Shown here one piece after another: positions 8,865 to 17,099 of a DNA stretch of 39,221 nt; positions within the stretch are counted from its first letter, which is position 1, and every line of letters begins with the position of its first letter. The notes under the pieces are model-generated. The model made no database searches. It was not told the origin of the DNA and saw nothing but the letters and a program-made list of their open reading frames with translations. Origin of the DNA: Desulfatibacillum sp. (GTDB taxonomy: Bacteria; Desulfobacterota; Desulfobacteria; Desulfobacterales; SpSt-501); assembly GCA_020725555.1 (NCBI GenBank), contig DYEU01000007.1, positions 1 through 39,221 of the forward strand, written 5' to 3'. Position numbers and translations under genes: made by a program.

Positions 8865-8948
8865 ATCGCCCGGGAAAACCGTTTCGCCCCCCGGCCGGAT
8901 CGCCGCGCCGCCGGGCAGGGACAACCCAACCCACGGAGAGGGATGGTC

Positions 8949-9809
8949 ATGAAAGTCCTCATTTTCGGTACGGGCAAATCCGGGACCACCGCCATGGTCT
9001 ACAAGGTTTCCGCCGGCCTGCCGCACTGCCACGCCTTTTCCGGCGGCAAGCCGGGCAAATACACCGGGAATTACGAAAACGCCGTCTACAAGCACACCTA
9101 CGAGGAGCGCAAGGGAAAGAGCTTCGAACTCTACGAGAAGCATTTCCGCGAGTTTCGCTACGACCGCAAAATCTGGATGGCGCGCGACCCGCGGGACGTT
9201 CTCGTCAGCCGGACGCTCTACCGCTTCCACAAGGGCCTTCTCTTCAATCGCCGGCAATTCAACGCGTATCTGGAGAAGATCCTGCAGAAAGAAACCGACC
9301 CGCGCGCGGTCCCCCTCGTCGACATCTGCCGCTACGCCGGATACTTCGGCTGGCCGGTCCCCGCCGAAGAGGTCGTGCGTGAAGAAACGACGCGCTACGC
9401 GCGGATGCGCGATTTCGTCAAGAGCCTGGACTCGAGCTGGTTCGTGTTCCGATACGAGGACATGGTGACCGGGAGGTTCGAGGAGATCAACCGCTATCTC
9501 GGCTTCGAGCTGAAACAGGAAGCCGAGGTCCCCCGCGGCTCGGGCAAGGACAAGGTCGTCCGCAAGAAAGCCTTCGGCGACTGGCGGCACTGGTTCACCG
9601 AGGAGGACATCCGCCTCCTCAAACCGGCCTATCTTCCCTACATGGAAGCGGTGGGCTATGACCGGGAGGACTGGTCACTTGCCCCCGAGCCCGTCATCGA
9701 GCCCCGCTTTTCCTCGGAGTACGTGAAAACGCTCGCCGCGAAGGGACACGCCAACATCTTCAAGCGCTTCTACGACAACCTCATGCAGCGCTACTACCGG
9801 CGCCGCTGA
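8949..9809 (+). CDS. PAPS-dependent sulfotransferase
   Basis: The 286-residue protein carries the two PAPS-binding signatures of sulfotransferases. The 5'-phosphosulfate loop GTGKSGTT is at residues 7-14 and the 3'-phosphate motif RDPRDVLVSR at 79-88. It would transfer sulfate from PAPS to a hydroxyl, most likely on the surface glycan given its place at the end of the glycan locus. ATG 8949 is preferred over the in-frame ATG 8943 because the GGAGAGG Shine-Dalgarno at about 8935 then has a normal spacing. A 116-base gap separates it from the previous gene. The C-terminal third contains charged segments with no recognisable motif. The acceptor is unknown. Confidence 0.78.
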   Translation: MKVLIFGTGKSGTTAMVYKVSAGLPHCHAFSGGKPGKYTGNYENAVYKHTYEERKGKSFELYEKHFREFRYDRKIWMARDPRDVLVSRTLYRFHKGLLFNRRQFNAYLEKILQKETDPRAVPLVDICRYAGYFGWPVPAEEVVREETTRYARMRDFVKSLDSSWFVFRYEDMVTGRFEEINRYLGFELKQEAEVPRGSGKDKVVRKKAFGDWRHWFTEEDIRLLKPAYLPYMEAVGYDREDWSLAPEPVIEPRFSSEYVKTLAAKGHANIFKRFYDNLMQRYYRRR

Positions 9810-9823
9810 GCCGGCCGGGAGGT

Positions 9824-10714
9824 TCACTCCCACACCAGCTCGACCAGCTGCAGGTCCACCCAGCCGACGAGCGGCACCTCGAAGCCGGCCGAGAGCGGCA
9901 CCCTGCCGTCGCGGCGGAGGACGAGCCGCGTGCCGTCCTTGAGAAATTCCTCCGCCTCCCCGCGGTAGGTGCCGACCGGGCGGGAGGACACGCGCAGACC
10001 GCAGGCTGCGGTCTTGCCGCTGCGGCGCTCGCGTGCGTCCCCCGCCTGTTCCAGGTAGTCGAAGGCGATCTCCTCGAGATCCTCCTCCTCGAGCTGCACG
10101 CGGTGCACCTGGCGTTTGTGGAAGACGCAAAGCGCCTCCTCGCCGGCCCTTTCCGCCCCGCCGCCCGCGAGCATGCGGTAAAACAGGCCCGAGGTCTCCA
10201 GCACCGAGGCGCACTCCTCGGGGAAGGGATAGCGGTGCTCGCCGGTCCGGGTCCATCTGGCCGGAGGCAGCTCCGCCTCGCGGGCCGTTGCGGGCTCGCG
10301 CTGCCGGCGGACGGCGCCCCGCGGCGAGAAGCGGAAGGCCTGCTCGTAATCCTTGAGCCCGCGCCGCGTGCGCAAAAGGAAGCAGGGCGCCGCATGCTCC
10401 GGCTCCATCCAGAGATGGTTCTCGATCCGGATCGCGCTCCGGCCGGGCAGCTCAAGGCGCAGCACGAGCGATAGGCGCAGCAGTCCGCCGGAGGTTGCGG
10501 CGCGGCACCGGGGGTGGGGCGGTGCGGCGGGAAACGCCTCCGGCGCCGGGGGTGCGGCGTGGCGTTCGATCTGCGCTTCCGCCACGATCCGGCCGCCCAG
10601 CCGCTCGGCCAGGAACATCGCGCGCACCGGGAGCCGGGGCCCCTCCGCGGCCGGGGCGGCGGCGCCCGAGGCCGATAGAATCAGCAGGGCCCACGCGAGG
10701 CCTCGGCCGCTCAT
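9824..10714 (-). CDS. Hypothetical exported protein
   Basis: I do not recognise this family with confidence; a DUF3108-like exported protein is one possibility. The 296-residue product starts with a signal peptide (a run of Leu/Ala ending near SGAAAPAAEG, about residue 24). The rest looks beta-rich, with alternating charged and hydrophobic residues and no membrane helix. It ends in 'VPLVGWVDLQLVELVWE'. The start at 10714 overlaps the stop of the upstream PEP-synthase-like gene by four bases (ATGA), so the pair is translationally coupled. The longer frame to 10771 would extend into that gene and is not preferred. A periplasmic or envelope role is inferred from the signal peptide only. Confidence 0.6.
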   Translation of the reverse strand: MSGRGLAWALLILSASGAAAPAAEGPRLPVRAMFLAERLGGRIVAEAQIERHAAPPAPEAFPAAPPHPRCRAATSGGLLRLSLVLRLELPGRSAIRIENHLWMEPEHAAPCFLLRTRRGLKDYEQAFRFSPRGAVRRQREPATAREAELPPARWTRTGEHRYPFPEECASVLETSGLFYRMLAGGGAERAGEEALCVFHKRQVHRVQLEEEDLEEIAFDYLEQAGDARERRSGKTAACGLRVSSRPVGTYRGEAEEFLKDGTRLVLRRDGRVPLSAGFEVPLVGWVDLQLVELVWE

Positions 10715-13293
10715 GCGCCACGCTCCTCGAGAAAGCGGTAATTTCCCCGGAAGAACTCCTCGACGTACCACTCGACCTGGCGGTCCTCGGAGAGGTGCAT
10801 GTCGAGCAGCCGCACCGCGCCCAGGAGCCGCCCGATCCGGTCGAGCGTCTCGAGGATCGCCGACTCCTCGTATTTCTTGAGCTCCCCGCGGACCAGATCC
10901 CCTTTCTGCTCGACCTTGAACCCCAGCCGCCGCAGGATCTGCGCGATCAAAAGCGCCCTGCGGGTGCGCCGGCCGAGGTCCGCCGCACCCCCCTTGAAGT
11001 AGAAGAGGATGTAGTTGTCGTTCACCTCCCGGCTGCAGAAGCTGTCGATGGTGGTGAAGTGGTAGCCGATGCGGGCGTTGAAATTGAGGTAGCGGCCGCC
11101 GACCAGCGCGTAGCTCGGCTCGCCCATGCGGGCCTCCCGGAGCGGGTCCCGGATGGCCGTCTGGGCGACGATGGAGGCGAGCCCGCTCCAGCTGAAGCCG
11201 ACGTTCTGCGACCAGTCGACCCCCTCGTGGCCCATTCCCTGGAGGAGCGCCCGGAAGGGGATCGAGGTCACGTCCTCGATCTCCGCGACCGCCCCCCGGC
11301 GGTCGGCCCGCAGCCCGTTGCCCAGGTCCACGGCGAGGATGCGGAAGGGCAGCCCGGCCCGCACCGGAACGGCGTGGATCGCGTCGGGGTCGAGCTGGTC
11401 ACCGAGGCGGAACATCTCCTGCATCGCCATCTCGTGGGCGAAGCGGATCACGTCGTGCAGGGTGCGGCAGCCGGCAGGGGTGAACTGATCGCTTTGGGGG
11501 TCGGTGAGGTGGAGCGGGGCGATGCGGCGCAGGACCGATTTCACCAGCTGGTGGGCGGGGCTCCCCCGCATGGGGTTCACGGGCGGGGGGGCGGCGAGAA
11601 GGGCGTCGACCCGGCCGCGGTAGACGACGCGGCGGGTCGCGTCCACGGTGATCTCCTCGCCGTGGGGGATGGCCTCGGTTGCGCCCCCCACGCCGACGAG
11701 CGCCGGGACCCGGAATTCGCGGGCGACCGAAGCCATGTGGCCCGTCACGCTGCCGACCTCGGTGACGAAGGCGCGCACCCGCCCCATCAGGGGGACGAAG
11801 CGGGGGGAGGTCTGGCGGGTGACGACGATCGCGCCCTCGGGAACGTGGTGGAGCGCGTGGTCCGAGCGCAGGACGTAGGCGGCGCCGGCGGCCGTGCCCT
11901 CGCTGGCGGTTTGGCCGCCCGCGACCAGCACCGGGTGCCGTGCGGGGTCGACCGCGGGGACGGTCCTCTCCGGCTCCGCGGGGCGATCCGCCTCCCGGCG
12001 GGCGAGCGGGCGGGCTTGGAGCAGAAAGAGGCGGTCGGCTTCGTCGAGCGCCCACTCGATGTCGAGCGGCACCCCGTAATGCGCCTCGAGCTTGAGGCCG
12101 TAGTCGACCAGCCGGCCGATCTGCTCGTCGCTCAGGCAGGGCGCCTCTTGCCGCTCGGCCGGCACGGCCTCCTCGCGCACGCCGCCCTCCGGGTCGAGCC
12201 GCAGCCGAGTCTCCTTGCGGGCGACTTGCCGCACCCGCACGCGCCGCTCCCGGCGATCGATCTCGTAGAAGTCGGTCGCCGCCGCCCCCTCGACCGCGTC
12301 CGCGGCCAGCCCCCAGACGGCGCTCACGAGCATCGCGTCGCGCTGGCGGTCGTGCGGGTCCCGGGTGTAGAGGACTCCGCTCACGGCCGCCGGCACCATG
12401 GCGATGCAGGCGACGCTCATGGCGACGTCCTGCTCGCGGTAGCCGCGGCGGCGGCGGTAGTAGATCGCCCGCGGGCTGTAGAGGCTCGCCACGACTTCCC
12501 GGTAGGCCCGGGCCAGCCCCTCCTCGGGGACGTTGAGCACGGTCGCGTGCTGGCCGGCGAAGCTCGCCTCCGAGTCTTCGCTGGTGGCACTGCTGCGCAC
12601 GGCGAGCCGGACGGTTCCTCCGCAGCGCTCGCCGAGTTCATGGGCGGCCCGCCGGATCGCCTGCTCGAGATCCGCCGGGAGCTCGGCCTCGAGGATCCGC
12701 TGCTGGACCTCCTCCGCGGCACGGGTCAACGCCTCGGTGTCGTCCAGGTCCACCTTGGCCAGGCGACGGGGGATGAAGTCGCTCAAGTCGTTGTAGTCCA
12801 GGAAGAGCTGGTAGGCGTAGGCGGTGATCGCAAAGCCGGGCGGCACGGGCAGGTGGACGCGGTTGGCGATCTCCCCCAGGCCGGCCGCCTTGCCGCCCAC
12901 CTCCTGGACGTTCTCCAGGCTCAGGCGCTCGAGCGGCTGGACGAACCCCGTATCCTCGAAACGGCGCTTGCGCAGGAGCTCGGAAAGGACCCCCTCGGCG
13001 ATGCGGCGGCTCGCCGCGGCGAGCTCCTCATAGCGCCCCCCGGAAAGGGCGTTCAGCCGCCGCACGATGGCGTCAACCTCGACCGAGAGGGCCTCGGCCT
13101 GGGTGACGATGTGGAGAAACGAAAACGGCTTGTCCTGGTAGACCGTGGATTCGAGGTCGGCGATGATCTCAAGGGCCCGGTTGTTCGCCTGGAGCAACTC
13201 CTTGAAGTTTTCGTACTTGTCCTGAAAGAGGTTCGCCTCGCGCTCTTCGTTGCGGGGCGCGCGCCTGCGGAACACCTCGAGCCAACGAAACAT
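10711..13293 (-). CDS. PEP synthase-like protein with unusual C-terminal domain
   Basis: This 860-residue protein has an N-terminal helical region (about 1-120). A pyruvate/ATP-binding domain like that of PEP synthase follows from about 125 to 440, with VGGKAAGLGEI and RSSATSEDSEASFAGQ. A swivelling phosphohistidine domain spans about 455-555, with the His in SVTGHMASVAREF. Normal PEP synthases continue into a PEP/pyruvate-binding TIM barrel. Here the last ~290 residues instead form a region with 'QNVGFSWSGL', 'YALVGGRYLNFNARIGYHF' and 'NDNYILFYFKGG', which I do not recognise. ATP binding and phosphotransfer to a His look possible, but the final acceptor is unclear. It is coupled to the exported protein downstream. 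Annotation as a plain pyruvate, water dikinase would be unsafe. Confidence 0.75.
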   Translation of the reverse strand: MFRWLEVFRRRAPRNEEREANLFQDKYENFKELLQANNRALEIIADLESTVYQDKPFSFLHIVTQAEALSVEVDAIVRRLNALSGGRYEELAAASRRIAEGVLSELLRKRRFEDTGFVQPLERLSLENVQEVGGKAAGLGEIANRVHLPVPPGFAITAYAYQLFLDYNDLSDFIPRRLAKVDLDDTEALTRAAEEVQQRILEAELPADLEQAIRRAAHELGERCGGTVRLAVRSSATSEDSEASFAGQHATVLNVPEEGLARAYREVVASLYSPRAIYYRRRRGYREQDVAMSVACIAMVPAAVSGVLYTRDPHDRQRDAMLVSAVWGLAADAVEGAAATDFYEIDRRERRVRVRQVARKETRLRLDPEGGVREEAVPAERQEAPCLSDEQIGRLVDYGLKLEAHYGVPLDIEWALDEADRLFLLQARPLARREADRPAEPERTVPAVDPARHPVLVAGGQTASEGTAAGAAYVLRSDHALHHVPEGAIVVTRQTSPRFVPLMGRVRAFVTEVGSVTGHMASVAREFRVPALVGVGGATEAIPHGEEITVDATRRVVYRGRVDALLAAPPPVNPMRGSPAHQLVKSVLRRIAPLHLTDPQSDQFTPAGCRTLHDVIRFAHEMAMQEMFRLGDQLDPDAIHAVPVRAGLPFRILAVDLGNGLRADRRGAVAEIEDVTSIPFRALLQGMGHEGVDWSQNVGFSWSGLASIVAQTAIRDPLREARMGEPSYALVGGRYLNFNARIGYHFTTIDSFCSREVNDNYILFYFKGGAADLGRRTRRALLIAQILRRLGFKVEQKGDLVRGELKKYEESAILETLDRIGRLLGAVRLLDMHLSEDRQVEWYVEEFFRGNYRFLEERGA

Positions 13294-13414
13294 GGCCTGC
13301 GGCTCCTTCTTGGGGGGACTCGCCCGAGGGCGGAAACGGGCGCTTGTCCCATGATAGCGGCTTGGGCGGCGGTTGCCAACCGTCCCTTTCCGGCCGGCCG
13401 CGCTGGCGGCGGAC

Positions 13415-13444
13415 TTGCCAGCGTGGGCGGCGTCGGCCTATAGT
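13415..13444 (+). promoter_or_regulatory. Candidate promoter for the aldehyde:ferredoxin oxidoreductase
   Basis: TTGCCA (13415-13420) and TATAGT (13439-13444) are 18 bases apart. The predicted start of transcription is about 25 bases before the AAGGAGG Shine-Dalgarno and ATG at 13478. It lies in the divergent gap between the PEP-synthase-like gene and the AOR gene. Confidence 0.4.
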
Positions 13445-13477
13445 CGAGCCCGAACCCTCACCGCGGAAGGAGGTTCC

Positions 13478-15358
13478 ATGAGCGGCGGATACACGGGACG
13501 CATCGCCTGGGTCGACCTCACGCGGCGCACGGCCGTGATCGAACCCTGGCCCGAATCCTGGGCGCGCTCCTTCATCGGGGGCTACGGGCTCGGCGTGCGG
13601 GCGCTCCTGGAGCGGCAGCCGGCGGGAGCGGACCCCCTCGGCCCCGAGGCTGTTATCGGCTTCACCACCGGACCGCTCACCGGCACCCAGGCGCCGACGG
13701 GCGGCCGCTACATGGCCTGCGGCAAGTCCCCGCTCACCGGCGGCTGGGGCGACGCCAACGCGGGCGGACGCTTCGGCGCCGGCCTCAAGGCGGCGGGATT
13801 CGACGCCCTCTTCGTCGCGGGCGTTTCCGATCGCCCCGTGTGGCTCGAGGCCGAGGGGGGGCGGATCGTCTTCCGGGAGGCGCACGACCTCTGGGGCTGC
13901 GATGCCATCGAAACCGAGAGCGAAATCCGGCGCCGCACGGGGGACCCCCGCACCCGCGTGGCCTGCATCGGGCCCGCCTCCGAGCGGCTTTCCCGGATCT
14001 CCGGGATCGTGAACGACGGGGGACGGATCGCCGCACGCTCCGGGCTCGGGGCGGTGATGGGCGCAAAGAAGCTCAAGGCGGTCGCCGTGCGCGGGGAGCA
14101 GCGCGTCCCCGTCGCGCGGCCCGAGGTCTTGGCCGAGCTCGCCCGCTGCTTCGCCCGCGAGATCCGCGGGATGGCCGGAATGCCCCAGGCGCTTCTGCGC
14201 CACGGGACCTGCGGCTTCACGGGCTCGCTGCTCGCCGGGGGGGCGACCCCGGTCAAGAACTGGCGTCTTTCCGGGGAGCGTTCCTTTCCCGGCGCGGAGC
14301 GCATCACCGACCCCGAGGCCGTGATCCGCTACCAGAAGCGCAAGTACGCCTGCAGCGGCTGCCCGATCGGCTGCGGCGGCATCTGCGAGGTGACCTCGGG
14401 CCCCTATCCCGTGGGCGAAGTCCACAAGCCCGAATACGAAACGCTCGCGGCCTTCGGCCCGCTTTGCCTCTGCAACGACCTCGAGGCCGTCTTCAAACTC
14501 CAGGACCTCTGCAACCGCAGCGGCCTGGACACGATCTCGGCCGGCCACGTGCTCGCCTTCGCCATCGAGTGCGGCGAGCGGGGCATCCTCTCCGCCGCCG
14601 ACACCGACGGCATCCGGCTCGCCTGGGGCGACGCCGCGGCGATGATCGCGCTGCTCGAGCGCATCATCCGGCGCGAGGGCATCGGGGATCTCCTCGCCGA
14701 CGGCGTCCAGGCGGCGGCGGAGCGGATCGGGCGCGGCGCGGAGGAATGCGCCGTCCACGTGGGCGGCCAGGAACCGGGGCTGCACAACCCCCTCTTTCTC
14801 CCCGGCCGGGGGACGGGCTTCGTCTGCGACCCGACGCCGGGCCGCCACACGGCCGCGCCGATGGCGCGCCTGGACGGCGGCGCCGGCGCCTTCGCCCCCT
14901 ACCCGGAGCTGCGCTTCGGCGCCTTCGAGCGCTACGCCGCCCAGGGCAAGGGCCCGATGAGCGCGCGCGCCTCCTGCTACCTCCAGGTGGGAAACTGCGC
15001 CGGGGTCTGCATCATGCCCTTCATGTTCTTCGGCAACTACCCGCTGATCGAGCTGTTGAACGCCGTGACGGGCTGGGCGGTTGACGTGGCCGAGGCGATC
15101 GAAACGGGGGCGCGCATCCAGACGCTGCGCCTGCTGTTCAATCTCCGCGAGGGGATCGACCCCGCCGCGGTGCGCCTCCCGGACCGCCTGCTCGGCAGGC
15201 CGCCGCAGACGGAGGGGCCCCTGGCCGGGGTTTCGATCGACCTGGACCCCCTGGTGCGGGATTTCCGGCGCGAGATGGGTTGGGACCCGGAGACCGGGCG
15301 GCCGCTCGCGGCGACGCTTGCGCGGCTGAAGATCGCCGGCCTCGCGGAGACCCGGTGA
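13478..15358 (+). CDS. Aldehyde:ferredoxin oxidoreductase (tungsten, AOR family)
   Basis: The 626-residue protein has the AOR N-terminal layout: YTGRIAWVDL, the GGYGLGV segment, a TGPLTGT region and the pterin-binding stretch with 'GRYMACGKSPLTGGWGDANAGG'. A CSGCPIGC cluster motif (CX2CX3C) at about residue 291, with a further Cys downstream, would bind one [4Fe-4S]. The family oxidises aldehydes to acids with ferredoxin, or the reverse, using a tungsten-bispterin site in the cytoplasm of anaerobes. The start at 13478 is fixed by AAGGAGG at 13467-13473; the frame is open upstream to 13373 without family signature. The gene stands alone with no adjacent ferredoxin. The aldehyde used, and whether it is a BamB-like variant, cannot be told. 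Confidence 0.85.
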   Translation: MSGGYTGRIAWVDLTRRTAVIEPWPESWARSFIGGYGLGVRALLERQPAGADPLGPEAVIGFTTGPLTGTQAPTGGRYMACGKSPLTGGWGDANAGGRFGAGLKAAGFDALFVAGVSDRPVWLEAEGGRIVFREAHDLWGCDAIETESEIRRRTGDPRTRVACIGPASERLSRISGIVNDGGRIAARSGLGAVMGAKKLKAVAVRGEQRVPVARPEVLAELARCFAREIRGMAGMPQALLRHGTCGFTGSLLAGGATPVKNWRLSGERSFPGAERITDPEAVIRYQKRKYACSGCPIGCGGICEVTSGPYPVGEVHKPEYETLAAFGPLCLCNDLEAVFKLQDLCNRSGLDTISAGHVLAFAIECGERGILSAADTDGIRLAWGDAAAMIALLERIIRREGIGDLLADGVQAAAERIGRGAEECAVHVGGQEPGLHNPLFLPGRGTGFVCDPTPGRHTAAPMARLDGGAGAFAPYPELRFGAFERYAAQGKGPMSARASCYLQVGNCAGVCIMPFMFFGNYPLIELLNAVTGWAVDVAEAIETGARIQTLRLLFNLREGIDPAAVRLPDRLLGRPPQTEGPLAGVSIDLDPLVRDFRREMGWDPETGRPLAATLARLKIAGLAETR

Positions 15359-15386
15359 GCGTCGCCGCAAAGCGGGGGGCGCATCC

Positions 15387-15403
15387 CCCGGGAGCTCCCC
15401 GGG
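15387..15403. terminator. Palindromic GC stem-loop between convergent genes
   Basis: A near-perfect palindrome centred on AGCT (CCCGGGAGCTCCCCGGG) lies in the 66-base gap between the AOR gene and the convergent acyltransferase gene. Its position suits a bidirectional terminator, but no T-run is present on either strand. Confidence 0.25.
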
Positions 15404-15424
15404 CGCCGGCCGGGGCCGCCGCCG

Positions 15425-16285
15425 TCAGCCCGCGGGCCGGTAAAGCTCGGGGTGGAATTCCTTCCAGCGGCGCATCATCCAGTGCCACTGCTCGGGGTGG
15501 CGGCGGATCGCCTCCTCGACGACGTCGGTGATCCGCTGGGTGTTGGCCAGGAGGTCGCGGCGCAGGTCCCCGGTGCGGAGCATCTCGAGCGGCTCCTCGA
15601 TCCGCACGTGGAAGGCCCCGTCCGCCTCCTGGAGGCAGAACACCGGCAGCACCGGGCAGCGGCAGCGCAGGCCCAGCATGGCCGCGGCCGGGGTGGCGGT
15701 CGCGCGCCGGCCGAAAAAGCGCACCTCGACCCCGTCCTTGCGGCGGGCCATGTCCACGAGGATGGCGAGCACCCCCCCCTCGCGGACGATGCGGGTCATC
15801 TCGGCCATGGCGCCTTTCTTGTAGAGGATGCGGCTTCCGAAGCGGGTGCGCGTGCGATGGAGGTACTGTTCGACCCAGCCGCGCTTGAACTTCTTGGCCA
15901 CCGCGGTGAGCGGCCGCCCGAAGCAGGCCGGGAGCACCTGCATGCCGACTTCCCAGTTGCCGAGATGCGCGGAGACGGCGATGAAGCCGCGTTGCGCCCC
16001 CACGGCGCGGATCGCCCGCTCCAGCCCCGAAAAGCGCACCCGGCGGCGGATGTCCTCGGGTTCAAAGAAGCTCATCTGCAGGAGCTCGACGAGGAGCCTG
16101 CCGTAGTGGCGCTCCACGGCCTCCTGCAACCGCCCGATCTCTGCGGGCGAGCGCTCCGGAAAGGCGAAGGCGAGGTTGCGGCGGATGACTCGGCGCTCCG
16201 CGGGCGCGAGCGCAAACAGGATCCTCCCCGCGGCGCGGCCGATCGCCGCGGCCGGCAACCGTTTGACCCAGGAACCGACGACCAT
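15425..16285 (-). CDS. LpxL/HtrB-like lipid A acyltransferase
   Basis: This 286-residue protein belongs to the lysophospholipid acyltransferase superfamily. HLGNWE (residues 107-112) is the HX4D/E catalytic motif, and 'HPEQWHWMMRRWK' near the C-terminus is typical of LpxL/LpxM lauroyl/myristoyl acyltransferases. The N-terminus has a moderately hydrophobic anchoring helix. The enzyme would add a secondary acyl chain to Kdo-lipid A, or a related envelope lipid, at the inner membrane. This supports an LPS-bearing host. It stands alone, convergent with the AOR gene and divergent from the universal stress gene. The chain length used cannot be inferred. Confidence 0.8.
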   Translation of the reverse strand: MVVGSWVKRLPAAAIGRAAGRILFALAPAERRVIRRNLAFAFPERSPAEIGRLQEAVERHYGRLLVELLQMSFFEPEDIRRRVRFSGLERAIRAVGAQRGFIAVSAHLGNWEVGMQVLPACFGRPLTAVAKKFKRGWVEQYLHRTRTRFGSRILYKKGAMAEMTRIVREGGVLAILVDMARRKDGVEVRFFGRRATATPAAAMLGLRCRCPVLPVFCLQEADGAFHVRIEEPLEMLRTGDLRRDLLANTQRITDVVEEAIRRHPEQWHWMMRRWKEFHPELYRPAG

Positions 16286-16443
16286 CGCTGCCCTTCCCTG
16301 TCCGGGCCGCGGACCCGCGGCACGTCGCGTCCGCGATCCGTCCCGCGCCGCGCTTCCGGGTTTTTCCCCCTGCGGCCCGCCGCCTGTTCATAGCCTCTTC
16401 GCCCGCCGGGGTAAAGGCCCGGCCGGAGGCGTCGGGGGGTTCC

Positions 16444-16484
16444 TTGCACGGCGGGGGGAAATGGGCTACACAAGCCCCATTTCC
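16444..16484 (+). promoter_or_regulatory. Candidate promoter with overlapping dyad upstream of the universal stress gene
   Basis: TTGCAC (16444-16449) and TACACA (16467-16472) lie 17 bases apart. The -10 box sits in the loop of an inverted repeat, GGAAATGGGCT / AGCCCCATTTCC (16457-16484, one bulged base). A dyad centred on a -10 box is a classic place for a repressor or redox-regulator site. The transcribed leader would be about 70 bases. Confidence 0.35.
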
Positions 16485-16551
16485 GCGTGCAGGGTGCGCG
16501 GTTCGAGGCCGCGGTCTTCGAGAAGGTCCATCACGCCGGCAGGAGGACCCC

Positions 16552-17088
16552 ATGAACGTCGAGCTTCCGCAATTCCGCAAGATCCTCTTCACCACCGATC
16601 TCTCCCAGCAGACCCGCCACGCCTTCAACTACGCGCTCAGCCTGGCCAACCAGTACGGGGCGGTGCTCACGATCCTCTACGTCATGGAGGACTTCTCGCC
16701 GAAGCAGACCCTCCACCTCCAGGGCTTCATCGGCGAGGAACGCTGGGAAGAGCTGCGCAAGGCCCACGAGCAGGAGATCCGCCAGATCCTGATCGGCAAG
16801 CAGCGTGAAGGCGCGATGATCCGCCAGGCGCTCGGCGAAATGTTCGACAGCGCCCGCAAGGAATTCGACGCCCGCAACACGCGCTCGGACGAAATCGTGG
16901 TCACCCAGGGCGACCCGGTCGACTGCATCATGCAGGAAGCGGAAGCCCGCAAGGTCGACCTCATCGTCATGGGCTACCACACGCGCGGCCGGCTCGAGGA
17001 AGCCGTGGTCGGCAGCGTGAGCCGCAGCGTCCTGCGGCGCAGCAAGGTGCCGGTCCTGCTCGTCCGGCTGCCGGAGATCGCGGAGTAA
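16552..17088 (+). CDS. Universal stress protein (UspA family)
   Basis: The 178-residue single-domain Usp starts with the strand 'FRKILFTTDLS' and ends with the nucleotide-loop region 'MGYHTRGRLEEAVVGSVSRSVLR' split over the usual strand-loop-helix. The classical ATP-binding pattern is G-x2-G-x9-G-S/T. The first Gly and the final G-S are present, but the second Gly position is Thr, so nucleotide binding may be altered. About 30 residues are inserted after the second strand, a charged helix around residues 55-95 seen in longer Usps. AGGAGG at 16541-16546 supports the start at 16552. It is a monocistronic gene with a candidate promoter and dyad upstream. A role in stress or starvation survival is inferred from the family. 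Confidence 0.85.
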   Translation: MNVELPQFRKILFTTDLSQQTRHAFNYALSLANQYGAVLTILYVMEDFSPKQTLHLQGFIGEERWEELRKAHEQEIRQILIGKQREGAMIRQALGEMFDSARKEFDARNTRSDEIVVTQGDPVDCIMQEAEARKVDLIVMGYHTRGRLEEAVVGSVSRSVLRRSKVPVLLVRLPEIAE

Positions 17089-17099
17089 AGGGGCCCGCC

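Noticed and set aside
10495-13443. 982-codon open frame on the plus strand
   Set aside because: It lies antisense to the PEP-synthase-like gene, is low-complexity in composition and has no family motif. It is a shadow caused by high GC.
13169-15370. 733-codon open frame antisense to the AOR gene
   Set aside because: The same shadow effect; the plus-strand AOR frame has a Shine-Dalgarno and cluster motifs.
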